DNA of 64,000 bases from Syntrophaceae bacterium (GTDB lineage Bacteria; Desulfobacterota; Syntrophia; Syntrophales; PHBD01): contig JABLXX010000006.1 in assembly GCA_013177825.1 (NCBI GenBank), positions 186,001-250,000 on the forward strand. Direction: 5' to 3'. How positions within the stretch are numbered: the first letter of the stretch is position 1; every line of letters begins with the position of its first letter. A program made the position numbers and the translations under genes. Positions 50,595 through 59,902 of this stretch are shown one piece after another. Below the pieces are notes generated by a model. The model was not told the origin of the DNA and searched no databases. It saw only the letters and a program-made list of their open reading frames with translations.

Positions 50595-52502
50595 ATGGAA
50601 AAGGCCTATTACATCACCACGCCCATTTATTACGTCAATGCCTCACCCCACATCGGCCACGCCTACACCACCATTGTCGCCGATGTCATGGCCCGCTATT
50701 ACCGAAACCTCGGCTACCGGACCTTTTTCCTCACCGGAACGGACGAACACGGGGACAAAATCGCCGAAGCCGCCGCCAAGGCCGGCATCAGCCCCCAGGA
50801 ATTCACCGACCGGATCAGCGCCCAGTTCCGGGATCTCTGGCCCGAGCTCATGGTTACCAACGACTATTTCATCCGCACGACCGACAAGAACCACGTCCGG
50901 ACCGTCCAGGCCCTCCTACAGAAAGTCTACGACCAGGGGGACATCTATTTCGGGCATTACGAGGGCTATTACTGCGTCGGCTGCGAGCGCTTCTACACGG
51001 AGAAGGAACTCGTCGACGGCAACTGCCCCGACCACCAGACCCCTCCCCTGCATCGCAAGGAAAGCAACTACTTCTTCAAGATGAGCGCCTACCAGGACTG
51101 GCTGATCCAGTACATCCAGGAGCACCCCGACTTCATCCGCCCTGAGCGGTACCGGAACGAAGTCCTGGCTTTCCTCCGGGAGCCCCTGGAGGACCTGTGC
51201 ATCTCCCGGCCGAAGACCCGCCTGACCTGGGGCATCGACCTGCCTTTCGACGACAAGTATGTGACCTACGTCTGGTTCGACGCCCTGATCAACTACGTGA
51301 CCGGCGTCGACTACCCCGACGGGGAGAATTTCCGGACCTTCTGGCCGGCGGCCCAGCATCTCATCGCCAAGGATATCCTCAAGCCCCACGGGATCTACTG
51401 GCCCACCATGCTGAAGGCCATGGGGATCGAGCCCTACCGGAACCTGAACGTCCACGGCTACTGGAACGTCGATCAGAGCAAGATGTCCAAGAGCTTGGGC
51501 AACGTGGTCAAGCCCCTGGACCTGAAGGACAAATACGGCCTGGACGCCTTCCGCTACTTCCTCCTTCGGGACATGGTCTTCGGACTCGATTCGAGCTTCA
51601 GCGAAGAGGCCTTCGTCCAGCGGGCCAACTCCGACCTGGCCAACGACCTGGGAAACCTGGTGAGCCGGTCGGTAACCATGGCCATCAAGTACGGAGCGGG
51701 AAAAGTCCCGGCCCCGACGGCCATCGTTCCGGAGGAAGACGGGATTCTGCAGGAGACCGCCGCCCGGACCCTTGCCGAGGTGGGGACCTGCTTCGGTGAA
51801 CTGGCCCTTCACAAGGCCCTGATCGCCATCTGGGAACTCATCGGCGTCACGAACAAATACATCGTCGAACGGGAGCCCTGGAACCTCGCCAAGGATTCCA
51901 ACCGGAAGGCCCGGTTGGAGACCATTCTGTACAACCTCCTGGAAACACTGCGGATCGTCGCCGTCCTGGTGATGCCGTTCATGCCCGGATCGGCGGAAAA
52001 GATTCTCCGGCAGATCGGCATCGTCGATCCGGCCCGGCAGACCATGGAAACCATCAGGACATGGGGCGGCCTGGCTCCCGGGCTGGCCCTAACGCGTGGT
52101 GAGTCGCTCTTCCCGCGCATCACTTACAGCAAGGAGGAACAGCCCGTGGAGACGAAAAAAGCCCCCCTGGCACCCATAAAGCCTGAAATTTCCTACGAGG
52201 ATTTCGAGAAGGTCGACCTCCGGGCCGCGAAGATCCTGGAAGCGGAACCGGTTCCGAAGTCCAGCAAGCTCATCAAGCTGAAAATCGACATCGGCGAGGA
52301 GCGGACCATCGTCGCCGGCATCGCCAAGGACTACAAGGCGGAAGAGCTGGTGGGGAAAACGATTGTCGTCGTGGTCAACCTCAAGCCCACGAAGCTCATG
52401 GGCGTCGAGTCGCGGGGGATGCTCCTGGCGACGGACAGCGAAGAGGGCCTGACGCTGGTGAGCTTCGACCGGTCCGCCCTGACGGGAGGAAAGGTCCGGT
52501 AG
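50595..52502 (+). CDS. metG: Methionyl-tRNA synthetase with C-terminal tRNA-binding domain
   Basis: 635 residues from the ATG at 50595 (MEKAYYITTPIYYVNASPHI). HIGH-type motif at HIGHAY, KMSKSLGN for the second signature, and a zinc-type CVGCERFYTEKELVDGNC. After the anticodon domain, residues about 530-635 (EDFEKVDLRAAKILEAEPVP) form a Trbp111/EMAP-type tRNA-binding domain. Charges tRNA-Met. Complete and of normal length. Confidence 0.97.
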   Translation: MEKAYYITTPIYYVNASPHIGHAYTTIVADVMARYYRNLGYRTFFLTGTDEHGDKIAEAAAKAGISPQEFTDRISAQFRDLWPELMVTNDYFIRTTDKNHVRTVQALLQKVYDQGDIYFGHYEGYYCVGCERFYTEKELVDGNCPDHQTPPLHRKESNYFFKMSAYQDWLIQYIQEHPDFIRPERYRNEVLAFLREPLEDLCISRPKTRLTWGIDLPFDDKYVTYVWFDALINYVTGVDYPDGENFRTFWPAAQHLIAKDILKPHGIYWPTMLKAMGIEPYRNLNVHGYWNVDQSKMSKSLGNVVKPLDLKDKYGLDAFRYFLLRDMVFGLDSSFSEEAFVQRANSDLANDLGNLVSRSVTMAIKYGAGKVPAPTAIVPEEDGILQETAARTLAEVGTCFGELALHKALIAIWELIGVTNKYIVEREPWNLAKDSNRKARLETILYNLLETLRIVAVLVMPFMPGSAEKILRQIGIVDPARQTMETIRTWGGLAPGLALTRGESLFPRITYSKEEQPVETKKAPLAPIKPEISYEDFEKVDLRAAKILEAEPVPKSSKLIKLKIDIGEERTIVAGIAKDYKAEELVGKTIVVVVNLKPTKLMGVESRGMLLATDSEEGLTLVSFDRSALTGGKVR

Positions 52503-52550
52503 GAAACGGCACCGGGGTCGCAGGTGGAAAGGTTCCAGGCTCGTCCCGCT

Positions 52551-52988
52551 TCAATCGATCTCCAGGAAATGGGCCTCGGCGATCCCGTCGAGAAGCTGGA
52601 AGGAGCGAATCCGGACGACCAGAACCCGGGCCTCCGGATTTTTCGCCAGATCCTCCAGGACGGGGTGCCGCTCGACAAGGCGGCGGCGAATGCCGGCCTC
52701 CCGTTCGGGTGAATCGGGAGAACGGAAGCAGCCGTTGATGGTAAGGGCCACTGGCCGGGGCCGGCCGGGCATCCGGGCGTCCTCCCGCGTGTCCACCAGC
52801 AGGCTGACGTTCGGATTCGCAAGCAGGTTCCGGTATTTTCTGGTCCCCATCAGGGTCAGCATCCAGACTTCCCGTCCGTCGTCGGAGACCGCGTAGGACA
52901 TGAGCGAACAATGCGGAAGCCCTTCCGACTCCGTGGCCATGACGCACAGGTCCTTCCGTTTCAGCAGTTCCTTCATCCGCTCCAGCAT
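52551..52988 (-). CDS. Pyridoxamine 5'-phosphate oxidase-like FMN-binding protein
   Basis: 145 residues from the ATG at 52988, preceded by GGGAGGCGAC; the long open frame upstream is antisense to mutY and not genuine. MATESEGLPHCSLMSYAVSD and TLMGTRKYRNLLANPNVSLL are the split-barrel text of the PNPOx-like superfamily. These proteins reduce or bind flavin or F420 cofactors and are often involved in redox defence. Specific substrate unknown. Convergent with metG, divergent from mutY. Confidence 0.82.
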   Translation of the reverse strand: MLERMKELLKRKDLCVMATESEGLPHCSLMSYAVSDDGREVWMLTLMGTRKYRNLLANPNVSLLVDTREDARMPGRPRPVALTINGCFRSPDSPEREAGIRRRLVERHPVLEDLAKNPEARVLVVRIRSFQLLDGIAEAHFLEID

Positions 52989-53021
52989 GTCGCCTCCCGG
53001 ACCGCTTCGTTTTGATTTCAA

Positions 53022-54191
53022 ATGAAACAGAAATCCCCAAGAAAAGCAACCCATCCCGGACCGTCTCTGCAGATGGAGCGCCCCCGGCCCCGCAGGTCCG
53101 CCGGGCCGGACGAGCGTACGCCCCTGATCCGGCGGAAGCTTCTCCGGTGGTATCGGAAAAACCGTCGGGCTCTTCCCTGGCGGGAAACCCGGGATCCCTA
53201 CGCCGTCTGGGTCTCGGAGATCATGCTCCAGCAGACCCGGGTGGAAACGGTCATCCCGTACTACAGGCGCTTCATGGAGCGTTTCCCCGACGCCGCATCC
53301 CTGGCGGACGCCTCGCCCGATGAAGTCCTGAAGGTCTGGGAAAACCTGGGCTATTATTCCCGGGCCCGGAACCTCCACGAAGCGGCGAAGATCGTGGCGG
53401 CCCGGCACGGCGGCCTGCTTCCGGAGCCGCAGGAGGACCTGGCGGGCCTGCCGGGAATCGGCGAATACACGGCAGGCGCCATCGGGAGCATCGCCTTCGG
53501 CCTCCCCGTCCCGGCGGTGGACGGCAACGTCCGCCGTGTCCTGGCAAGGGTATACGCCATCGGGGAGCCCGTCGCTACCGGCACCGGGAAATCGAGGATC
53601 CGGGCGCTCGCGGCGGGACTCGTCTCCCCGGAGGATCCCGGGGCCTTCAACCAGGCCCTGATGGACCTGGGGTCCGGAATCTGCACCCCCGCCTTTCCCC
53701 GCTGTCCCGAATGCCCCCTGGCGGACGTCTGCGAAGCCTTCCGGCAGGGCCGCCAGGAAGCGCTGCCCGTGACGTCCCCGAAAAAGACCCTGCCCTGCGA
53801 ATCCGCCGTCGCGGCCGTTCTCCGGGACCGGGACGGCCGCTTCCTGGTTGTCCGGCGGCCGCCACGTGGATTCCTGGGCGGGCTGTGGAAGTTCCCCGGC
53901 GGTTTCCTCCGGCCCGGCGAGGATCTCCGTGAGGGGCTCCGGCGAACCGTGCGGGAAGAGACGGGGATCCGGGTCAGCATCCTCGAGGAGCTGGTTTCGG
54001 TGAACACCGTCTATTCCCACTTCCGCCTCCTCCTGACGGCCTTCCACTGCCGGAAGCGGGGCGGCGGGAGCGCGCCTCCCGAAGGCCCCGGCCGGCAATG
54101 GGCCACCTTCGAGGAGATGAACGGTCTGGCCTTTTCCAAGGCAGACCGGCTGCTGTTCCCGGCCGTCCAGGTTCTCCGGCCGTCCCGCTGA
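53022..54191 (+). CDS. mutY: A/G-specific adenine glycosylase with Nudix-like C-terminal domain
   Basis: 389 residues. The glycosylase domain has EIMLQQTRVETVIPYYRRF with the catalytic Glu, GLPGIGEYTAGAIGSIAFG (helix-hairpin-helix) and VDGNVRRVLARV with the catalytic Asp. The iron-sulphur loop CTPAFPRCPECPLADVC has all four cysteines. The C-terminal part (about 255-389, KFPGGFLRPGEDLREGLRRT) resembles the MutT-like domain that recognises 8-oxoG. It removes adenine mispaired with 8-oxoguanine. Confidence 0.95.
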   Translation: MKQKSPRKATHPGPSLQMERPRPRRSAGPDERTPLIRRKLLRWYRKNRRALPWRETRDPYAVWVSEIMLQQTRVETVIPYYRRFMERFPDAASLADASPDEVLKVWENLGYYSRARNLHEAAKIVAARHGGLLPEPQEDLAGLPGIGEYTAGAIGSIAFGLPVPAVDGNVRRVLARVYAIGEPVATGTGKSRIRALAAGLVSPEDPGAFNQALMDLGSGICTPAFPRCPECPLADVCEAFRQGRQEALPVTSPKKTLPCESAVAAVLRDRDGRFLVVRRPPRGFLGGLWKFPGGFLRPGEDLREGLRRTVREETGIRVSILEELVSVNTVYSHFRLLLTAFHCRKRGGGSAPPEGPGRQWATFEEMNGLAFSKADRLLFPAVQVLRPSR

Positions 54192-54313
54192 AGGCATTCT
54201 TCCGGGCGCACCGGCGGTATAAAGCACGAAGATTCGATCGCCGCCGCCCGATCCCTTTACTTTTTCTGCCGGATTCATTATCTTGAAGCCAAGACTTTCT
54301 TTGCGAGGAGGGC

Positions 54314-54799
54314 ATGTCCAAGGACAAGATCCCGGCGACTCCCGCGGTCCGTTTCCTCAGGGAACGGGGAATCGATTTCAAGCTTCGTCCCTACCGTTAC
54401 GAGGAGCACGGCGGGACGCGCGTATCCGCCCGGGAGCTGGGCGTCAGCGAACACCAGATCATCAAGACGCTGGTCATGGAAGACGAGAGCGGCGCCCCGC
54501 TGATCATCCTGATGCACGGGGACCGGCAGGTTTCAACCAAGGCCTTCGCCAGGCAGCTGGGAGTCAAGAGCGTGTCACCCTGTGAACCGAAAACGGCGGA
54601 GCGGCACACCGGTTACAAGGTGGGGGGAACATCCCCCTTCGGAACCCGGAAACCACTGAAAATCTATCTCGAAGAGAGCATTGCCGGCCTGCCAAGGATC
54701 CTCATTAACGCGGGTGGCCGGGGCATCCTGGCGGAGATGTCGCCGGCCGATCTGATCCGAGTCCTCAACCCGGTCGCCGTGCAGGTCGCCATTGAATGA
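54314..54799 (+). CDS. ybaK: Cys-tRNA(Pro) deacylase, YbaK family
   Basis: 161 residues. AVRFLRERGIDFKLRPYRYE, ARELGVSEHQIIKTLVM and CEPKTAERHTGYKVGGTSPF match YbaK, including the conserved Lys in KTL and the glycine-rich loop. It hydrolyses Cys-tRNA(Pro) misacylated by ProRS. The stop overlaps the next gene (ATGA). Confidence 0.92.
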   Translation: MSKDKIPATPAVRFLRERGIDFKLRPYRYEEHGGTRVSARELGVSEHQIIKTLVMEDESGAPLIILMHGDRQVSTKAFARQLGVKSVSPCEPKTAERHTGYKVGGTSPFGTRKPLKIYLEESIAGLPRILINAGGRGILAEMSPADLIRVLNPVAVQVAIE

Positions 54800-55386
54800 G
54801 GCGCGTCATGCCGAAGGAACGGAAGCAGCAGAAAGAGCAGATGATCGTCCGGTGCCTCCATTGCGGGGTCAAGAACCGCATCCCCCGGGTCCGCCTCCAG
54901 GACCGCCCCGCCTGCGGGAGCTGCCATGCCCCGCTGGATGAAATGATCATCCGGTGTCTCCACTGCGGCGCCAAGAACCGCATGCCGGAAAACCGGATTC
55001 ACGACCGCCCCCTCTGCGGTGTCTGCAAGACCCCGCTGATCATATGCCACGCCCCCGCCTATCCCGTCGATGTGAACGACCAGAACTTCTCCCGTGAGGT
55101 CGTGGGTGAGGCCTGCTCCGTCCTGGTGGACTGCTGGGCCCCCTGGTGCGGCCCTTGCCGGACCATGGAACCCGTTATGGAAGATCTGGCCGTGAAGTAC
55201 GGCGGCGCGGTGAAGATCGCCAAACTCAACGTCGACGAAAACCCTCTGACGGCCTCCCAGTACACCATCCGGAGCATCCCGACGCTCCTGTTCTTCCGGG
55301 GCGGGGTGGTGGTGCAGCGGCTGGTGGGCGCCCAGTCCAGGGAATCGGTTGAGGAACAGCTCCTGGCAACCATCAAGACGAACTGA
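54796..55386 (+). CDS. Thioredoxin with two N-terminal zinc ribbons (TrxC-like)
   Basis: 196 residues. Two near-copies of a zinc ribbon occur at about residues 20-47 (CLHCGVKNRIPRVRLQDRPA, then CGSCHAPL) and 53-81 (CLHCGAKNRMPENRIHDRPL, then CGVCKTPL). A thioredoxin domain follows (about 95-196) with CWAPWCGPCRTMEPVMEDLA carrying the WCGPC active site. Normal TrxC (thioredoxin 2) has a single ribbon, so this is a duplication. It reduces disulphides in the cytoplasm. Overlaps ybaK. Confidence 0.9.
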   Translation: MRRVMPKERKQQKEQMIVRCLHCGVKNRIPRVRLQDRPACGSCHAPLDEMIIRCLHCGAKNRMPENRIHDRPLCGVCKTPLIICHAPAYPVDVNDQNFSREVVGEACSVLVDCWAPWCGPCRTMEPVMEDLAVKYGGAVKIAKLNVDENPLTASQYTIRSIPTLLFFRGGVVVQRLVGAQSRESVEEQLLATIKTN

Positions 55387-55496
55387 CGAAAACAGGTTCA
55401 ACCAGACCGGCCGCCCGAGCCGATGAAGCCGACGCGCCGTCCCTCCGTCTCCTCCACCGACCAACGCTTCGCACCCCTGTACCTGCCGTTCAACGG

Positions 55497-57941
55497 ATGC
55501 CTTCCAAAATGGACATCATTATGAAAAGACTGAAGGTTTTGGTCCTTGTGGTCATGGCCGCCCCGATTCTCACGGCCATGGGCTGCGCCCGGCTGAACTC
55601 CTTCCAGAGGGAGGGAGACATCCGCGCGGACGGCTTGAAGGCCCCCGTGGAGGTGGTCCGCGACGAAAAGGGGATGGCTTACCTCTATGCGGCCGACGAC
55701 CACGATCTGCTCTGGGCGCAAGGTTTCGTGACGGCCCAGGACCGGCTTTTCCAGATGGAGCTGATCCGTCTCCTCGCCTCCGGCCGCATCTCCGAGCTGG
55801 CGGGTCCGGCAGGCCGGGAAGCGGATGTCCGCATGCGGACCATCGGCTTCCTCCGGCAGGGGAGGAAACATGCAGCCATCCTGAGCGGCGAGGCGAAGCG
55901 TTCCATGCAGGCTTATCTGGACGGCGTGAACGCCTTCATCGCGCGCCCACCGGACTGGCCGCTGGAATTCAAACTGGCGGGCATCCGGCCGACGCCCTGG
56001 GCCATCGAGGATTCCCTCGCCATCGCCTACTTCATGGGCTGGGGTTCGGCGGCGAATCTCAAGGATGAAATCATCGCCCAGACGCTGGTCGAAAAACTGG
56101 GGCCCGAGCGGGCGCGGGAGCTTTTTCCCCTGAATATCAATCCCGACGAGGCACGTGAATGCCCGGCGTCGGACAGGATCCGGCAGGGCTCCCTGCCGGC
56201 AAAACGCCATCTCGATCTTGCCTCAGACCGGACCCTGATGGCCTTGTCGGCGGATCAGACCGCGGGATGGCGCGTGGGAAGCAACAACTGGGCGACGGGA
56301 GCCGCCCTTTCCCCAAGCGGCAAGCCCATCGTCGCCAACGATCCGCACCTCGACGCCCGCCTGCTCCCGGGTCCCTGGTATCCCTGCGGCCTGATCCTTC
56401 CCTCCTCGAGGGCGGTGATCGCATCCATCCCGGGCGTGCCGGGCCTCAGCATCGGCCGGACCGACCGCATCGCCCTGGGGGTGACCAACTCCTACAGCGA
56501 CGCCCAGGATCTCTACATCGAGACGGTTGATCCGGGCAACCCCGGTCGCTACCTCGAAGGCGGGAAGTCCCTTCCCTTCGAGACGATCACGGAGACGCTG
56601 AAAATAAAGGACAGGAGCGCCGCCGGCGGTTTCCGGGAGGAAACGGTCCTCGTCCGCCTCACGAAGCGGGGCCCCGTCGTGTCCGGTGTCCTGAAAGGCA
56701 TCGCCAACGATCATGTCGTCAGCCTGCGCTGGTCGCCCTTCGAGACGATGGCGCCCTCCCTGGGTACCGAGCGCCTGCTGAAGGCCCGGAACGTCGAGGA
56801 GGTGCGGGAAAGCCTGCGCGGCCTGACGATCATCATGCTGAACTTCGTCTTTGCCGACGTGGACGGGAATTTCGGCTGGCAGACGACGGGCCGCCTGCCC
56901 ATCCGGGCGCGGGGAGAGGGGGTTGTTCCCCATAAGGTTACGGACGACCGCGACGACTGGACCGGCTGGATCCCCTTCGACACGATGCCCCATTCCTACA
57001 ATCCGCCGAGAGGCTGGGTGGGAACCTGCAATCATCACGCGGTTCCTTGCGATTATCCTCACTACTACACGTCTCACGTGTCGGCCTCCTACCGCTACCG
57101 GCGGCTGATCGAACTTTTGGACGCGCCGGGGAAGAAGACGGTGGAGGACCACTGGCGCTTCCAGCGGGACGCCATGAACCTGATGGCCCGGCGGATCGCG
57201 CCCGTCATGTCGGATGCCCTGCTTAAGCACGAGGACACGAAAACCCTGGGCCGCATCCTCAGCCACTGGGATTTTGTCGACGATCCGGACCAGGCGGCGC
57301 CGGCCGTTTTCCAGGCGGTGTATCGCCGGTTTTTCTTCGCCGTTTACCGGGACGAGCTGGGACCATCTCTCACGGAACTCCTGGCCGACAATCCCTACTT
57401 CTGGCAGGAATCCCTCCAGAAAATGGTCCTGGCCGGGGAATCGCCCTGGTTCGACGACGTCTCGACGCCCGCCGTCAGGGAAACGAGGGACGACCTCCTG
57501 CACCGCGCCGGGCTGGAGGCGATGCGGGAACTGGGTCCTATTTACGGCGGCGACCCGGAAGGGTGGCGGTGGGGCCGCATGCATCGCCTGACCCTGGTGT
57601 CTCCGATCCGCCGCGAGGGGTTTGCGGCGGCCCTTCTGGGCGGCGGGTCCCATGCCATGGGCGGCTCCCAGGAAACCCTCTACCGCGCCAGCTACGATTA
57701 CAACCATCCCCATGACGTAACACTTTCCGCGTCCCTGCGCATGGTCATGGACCTGGGGGATCCCGACAAGGTCATGGCCGTTCTTCCCGGTGGCGTCTCC
57801 GGCCGCCTCTTCGACCCTCACAGCAAGGACCAGGTGGAACCCTTCATGAATGGGGAGGTGCGTTCCTGGTGGTTCAGCGACCGGAAAATCCGGGAAAACG
57901 CCCGGACGATCCTGCGTTTACTCCCGGGAAAACAGGAGTGA
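55497..57941 (+). CDS. Penicillin acylase family Ntn-hydrolase, lipoprotein-like
   Basis: 814 residues from 55497; the ATG at 55521 (MKRLKVLVLVVMAAPILTAM) is also possible. The N-terminus is a signal peptide with TAMGC as likely lipobox. GSNNWATGAALS supplies the N-terminal catalytic Ser262 of the beta chain, exposed after autoproteolysis, and ANDPHLDARLLPGPWY and GVTNSYSDAQDLYIE follow the family. Members cleave amides such as acyl-homoserine lactones or acylated peptides. It acts in the periplasm or at the envelope. Substrate unknown. Confidence 0.87.
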   Translation: MPSKMDIIMKRLKVLVLVVMAAPILTAMGCARLNSFQREGDIRADGLKAPVEVVRDEKGMAYLYAADDHDLLWAQGFVTAQDRLFQMELIRLLASGRISELAGPAGREADVRMRTIGFLRQGRKHAAILSGEAKRSMQAYLDGVNAFIARPPDWPLEFKLAGIRPTPWAIEDSLAIAYFMGWGSAANLKDEIIAQTLVEKLGPERARELFPLNINPDEARECPASDRIRQGSLPAKRHLDLASDRTLMALSADQTAGWRVGSNNWATGAALSPSGKPIVANDPHLDARLLPGPWYPCGLILPSSRAVIASIPGVPGLSIGRTDRIALGVTNSYSDAQDLYIETVDPGNPGRYLEGGKSLPFETITETLKIKDRSAAGGFREETVLVRLTKRGPVVSGVLKGIANDHVVSLRWSPFETMAPSLGTERLLKARNVEEVRESLRGLTIIMLNFVFADVDGNFGWQTTGRLPIRARGEGVVPHKVTDDRDDWTGWIPFDTMPHSYNPPRGWVGTCNHHAVPCDYPHYYTSHVSASYRYRRLIELLDAPGKKTVEDHWRFQRDAMNLMARRIAPVMSDALLKHEDTKTLGRILSHWDFVDDPDQAAPAVFQAVYRRFFFAVYRDELGPSLTELLADNPYFWQESLQKMVLAGESPWFDDVSTPAVRETRDDLLHRAGLEAMRELGPIYGGDPEGWRWGRMHRLTLVSPIRREGFAAALLGGGSHAMGGSQETLYRASYDYNHPHDVTLSASLRMVMDLGDPDKVMAVLPGGVSGRLFDPHSKDQVEPFMNGEVRSWWFSDRKIRENARTILRLLPGKQE

Positions 57942-58058
57942 GGCCTCAAGACCCCTGACGGGCAACGGAAGTCAACCCGTGCCCTGGGAAGGCCTTCGGC
58001 CGGCGGGACGATTGGAAAGGAATCAGCGCGAAGCGCCGGAAAGGGGGGATCGTACGGC

Positions 58059-58568
58059 TTACCGTGTCGTCCGGTTCCGCTGGTGAAGCTGGATTTCCAG
58101 TTCCTTGAGGAGCTTCAGGTCTTTCCTCAGCTGTTCGTTTTCCTGCTGGAGCGTCCCCAGTTCCGTCTGGAGGCGCTCTTTGACCTGGTTCATTTCCTTG
58201 CGGAGCTGCTCGTTCTCCCGATGGAGGCGCTTGTTCTCCGCCACCGTCTCGGCGGCCGTCCGGGTTCCTGCATGGATCGACTCGTTCAGGCGTTCCTGCT
58301 CGTCGAGCAGGCGAGCCAGAACTTCCGAAGTCCTTACCCAGCGGCTCTCGGGGTAAGTCAGCGTCAGCTCCGCAAACATGTTTCTCGCCCGGACCGGCGC
58401 TTCCGGTCCGCCTGCCTCGAGGGCCATGAGTCCCGCCTCAAAAAGCTCCGTGTCGGAAGAAGGCGGCTTGGGAACGGGCGTTTCGGTCACCACCGACGCT
58501 GACGGGGCGCAAGCGGCGATTCCCAGCAGCAGGAGAAGAACGGCTATCGTCCGCATGCACGGTCTCAT
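58059..58568 (-). CDS. Coiled-coil lipoprotein
   Basis: 169 residues. Lipobox in IAVLLLLLGIAACAPS. The mature part has a helical repeat-like segment (LFEAGLMALEAGGPEAPVRA) and a long coiled coil (about residues 105-165: NKRLHRENEQLRKEMNQVKE). It is downstream of the GGDEF gene and overlaps its stop by 4 bp, so both are made from one mRNA. Probable outer-membrane or periplasmic structural or signalling partner; family not recognised. Confidence 0.65.
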   Translation of the reverse strand: MRPCMRTIAVLLLLLGIAACAPSASVVTETPVPKPPSSDTELFEAGLMALEAGGPEAPVRARNMFAELTLTYPESRWVRTSEVLARLLDEQERLNESIHAGTRTAAETVAENKRLHRENEQLRKEMNQVKERLQTELGTLQQENEQLRKDLKLLKELEIQLHQRNRTTR

Positions 58569-59902
58569 GAGATCGCCTTTCCCAATGTCTCCTGTTTCAC
58601 GTAGTTGCTTCCCGGCAGTGTCTTGGCGTACTCCTTGAGCTCCGCCGCCTTTTTCGCCATCGACAGCGCACTCGGGAAACGGCTTCCGTCGTCCGTAACG
58701 ATGGCCACGCTCACGGTGATCAGGGGGAATTTCTGAGCCTGTCCCTTTCGGTCTTTCCCTTCGATGGAGCCGCGCTCCCGGTCCTCGGCGCTGTAGAAGG
58801 ACTGGATGTGCCCCTCAAATTCCTCCACGAGCTGGCGACTCATCGCCTCGGCGACCACCGGCTCGGCAATGAGTACAAAGTCGTCCCCGCCGATATGGGC
58901 GACGAAGACTTCCTCCTCGCCCGCCGCATCCAGATGCTGTGTCAGGATCTTGGCCACCTCCTTGATGACCTCGCTGCCCCACGCGTATCCATACTTGTCG
59001 GCGAAGGGCTTGAAGTTGTCAAGGTCCACGTGGCAGAGGGAGAACATTTTTCCTTCCCCCCTTCGCTGTTCCAGTTCCCGTTCGATGGCCAGATTCCCTG
59101 GGAGCCCCGTCAGGGGCGAAGCGTCAAGATTCAGGGCCTCCAGTTCCTTCAGTCGCTCCGTCATGACTCCAAAGGCCTGGGCCAGGGAGCCGATCTCATC
59201 GTCCCGCTCCATCTGAATGGCCGGGTCGAAGTTCCCCTCGGCGATCACCCCCGTGGCCTTCTCAAGTTTCCTCAGCGGAATCGATATGTTGTAGGTAATA
59301 AACAGGGCGACGATCATCCCGCCCAAGAGGCTGACGAGGCTGAGCAGGATCGTGATTCGCGAGGCCCGGAGGCCCTGTTCATTGATCAGGTTCATTCGGG
59401 AGTCGACGTCCCGTTCCCCCCGCTTCTGACAGTCCCGCAGAGAAGAGGCCATCTGGTCCAGAAGCGGCTTGCCCTCCTGCTCCGACAGGACCCGGGCTTC
59501 GTCGACCTTGTTTTCCTGAACGAGGGCAATCTCTTTCTGGAAAATCTCCCCGTACTGCCGGTGGAGAAGGCCGATCAGGGATACCCGCTTCGTGATGGTC
59601 GTCGAGCGGTTCTTCCCCATGGATTCCAGGCCCGTCTTGAATTCCCGGCTCAGGCTCCAGAAGATCTCCGTCAGTTGGGGATCCTTGAGGATCAGGAACT
59701 TCTTTTCCGCGCTCTCCTGGGCCAGGAGTGTCTCCGAGAGGCCCTTGGCGGTCTCCACCACCGGAACGTCCTCATTGATGATCAGGTAGGCCAGATCGCT
59801 CAGCCGCCCGAGGCTGAGCACGGCGTAGAGACTGGCCAGGACCGTCAGAAAGGCCATGGCGAAGTAGCCAAGAAGCAGTTTTCGGCGGATGGTCAGTTTC
59901 AT
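58565..59902 (-). CDS. Membrane GGDEF protein with HAMP, Hypr-like Asp-to-Ser substitution
   Basis: 445 residues from the ATG at 59902 (MKLTIRRKLLLGYFAMAFLT). TM1 is at about 9-32, a periplasmic helical sensor region at about 33-185, TM2 at about 190-212, and a HAMP domain at about 213-265. The GGDEF domain follows, with signature GGDDF at 338-342. In the nucleotide-binding loop the text is FKPFADKYGYAWGSEVI, where canonical diguanylate cyclases have N..D-YGH--GDEV. Ser310 replaces the guanine-contacting Asp, a mark of Hypr GGDEF enzymes that make 3',3'-cGAMP. No inhibitory RxxD site is visible. Overlaps the lipoprotein gene. Confidence 0.85.
   Translation of the reverse strand: MKLTIRRKLLLGYFAMAFLTVLASLYAVLSLGRLSDLAYLIINEDVPVVETAKGLSETLLAQESAEKKFLILKDPQLTEIFWSLSREFKTGLESMGKNRSTTITKRVSLIGLLHRQYGEIFQKEIALVQENKVDEARVLSEQEGKPLLDQMASSLRDCQKRGERDVDSRMNLINEQGLRASRITILLSLVSLLGGMIVALFITYNISIPLRKLEKATGVIAEGNFDPAIQMERDDEIGSLAQAFGVMTERLKELEALNLDASPLTGLPGNLAIERELEQRRGEGKMFSLCHVDLDNFKPFADKYGYAWGSEVIKEVAKILTQHLDAAGEEEVFVAHIGGDDFVLIAEPVVAEAMSRQLVEEFEGHIQSFYSAEDRERGSIEGKDRKGQAQKFPLITVSVAIVTDDGSRFPSALSMAKKAAELKEYAKTLPGSNYVKQETLGKAIS

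Noticed and set aside
52989-54278. Upstream extension of the minus-strand flavin protein frame across the mutY region, giving a possible 575-residue protein
   Set aside because: The extension is fully antisense to mutY, which has complete motifs, and has Arg/Gly/Pro-rich non-protein-like text. The ATG at 52988 has a proper ribosome site.
58588-58604. A half match to parS (TGTTTCACGTAGTTGC)
   Set aside because: Only one arm matches; the palindrome is broken, so ParB binding is not expected.
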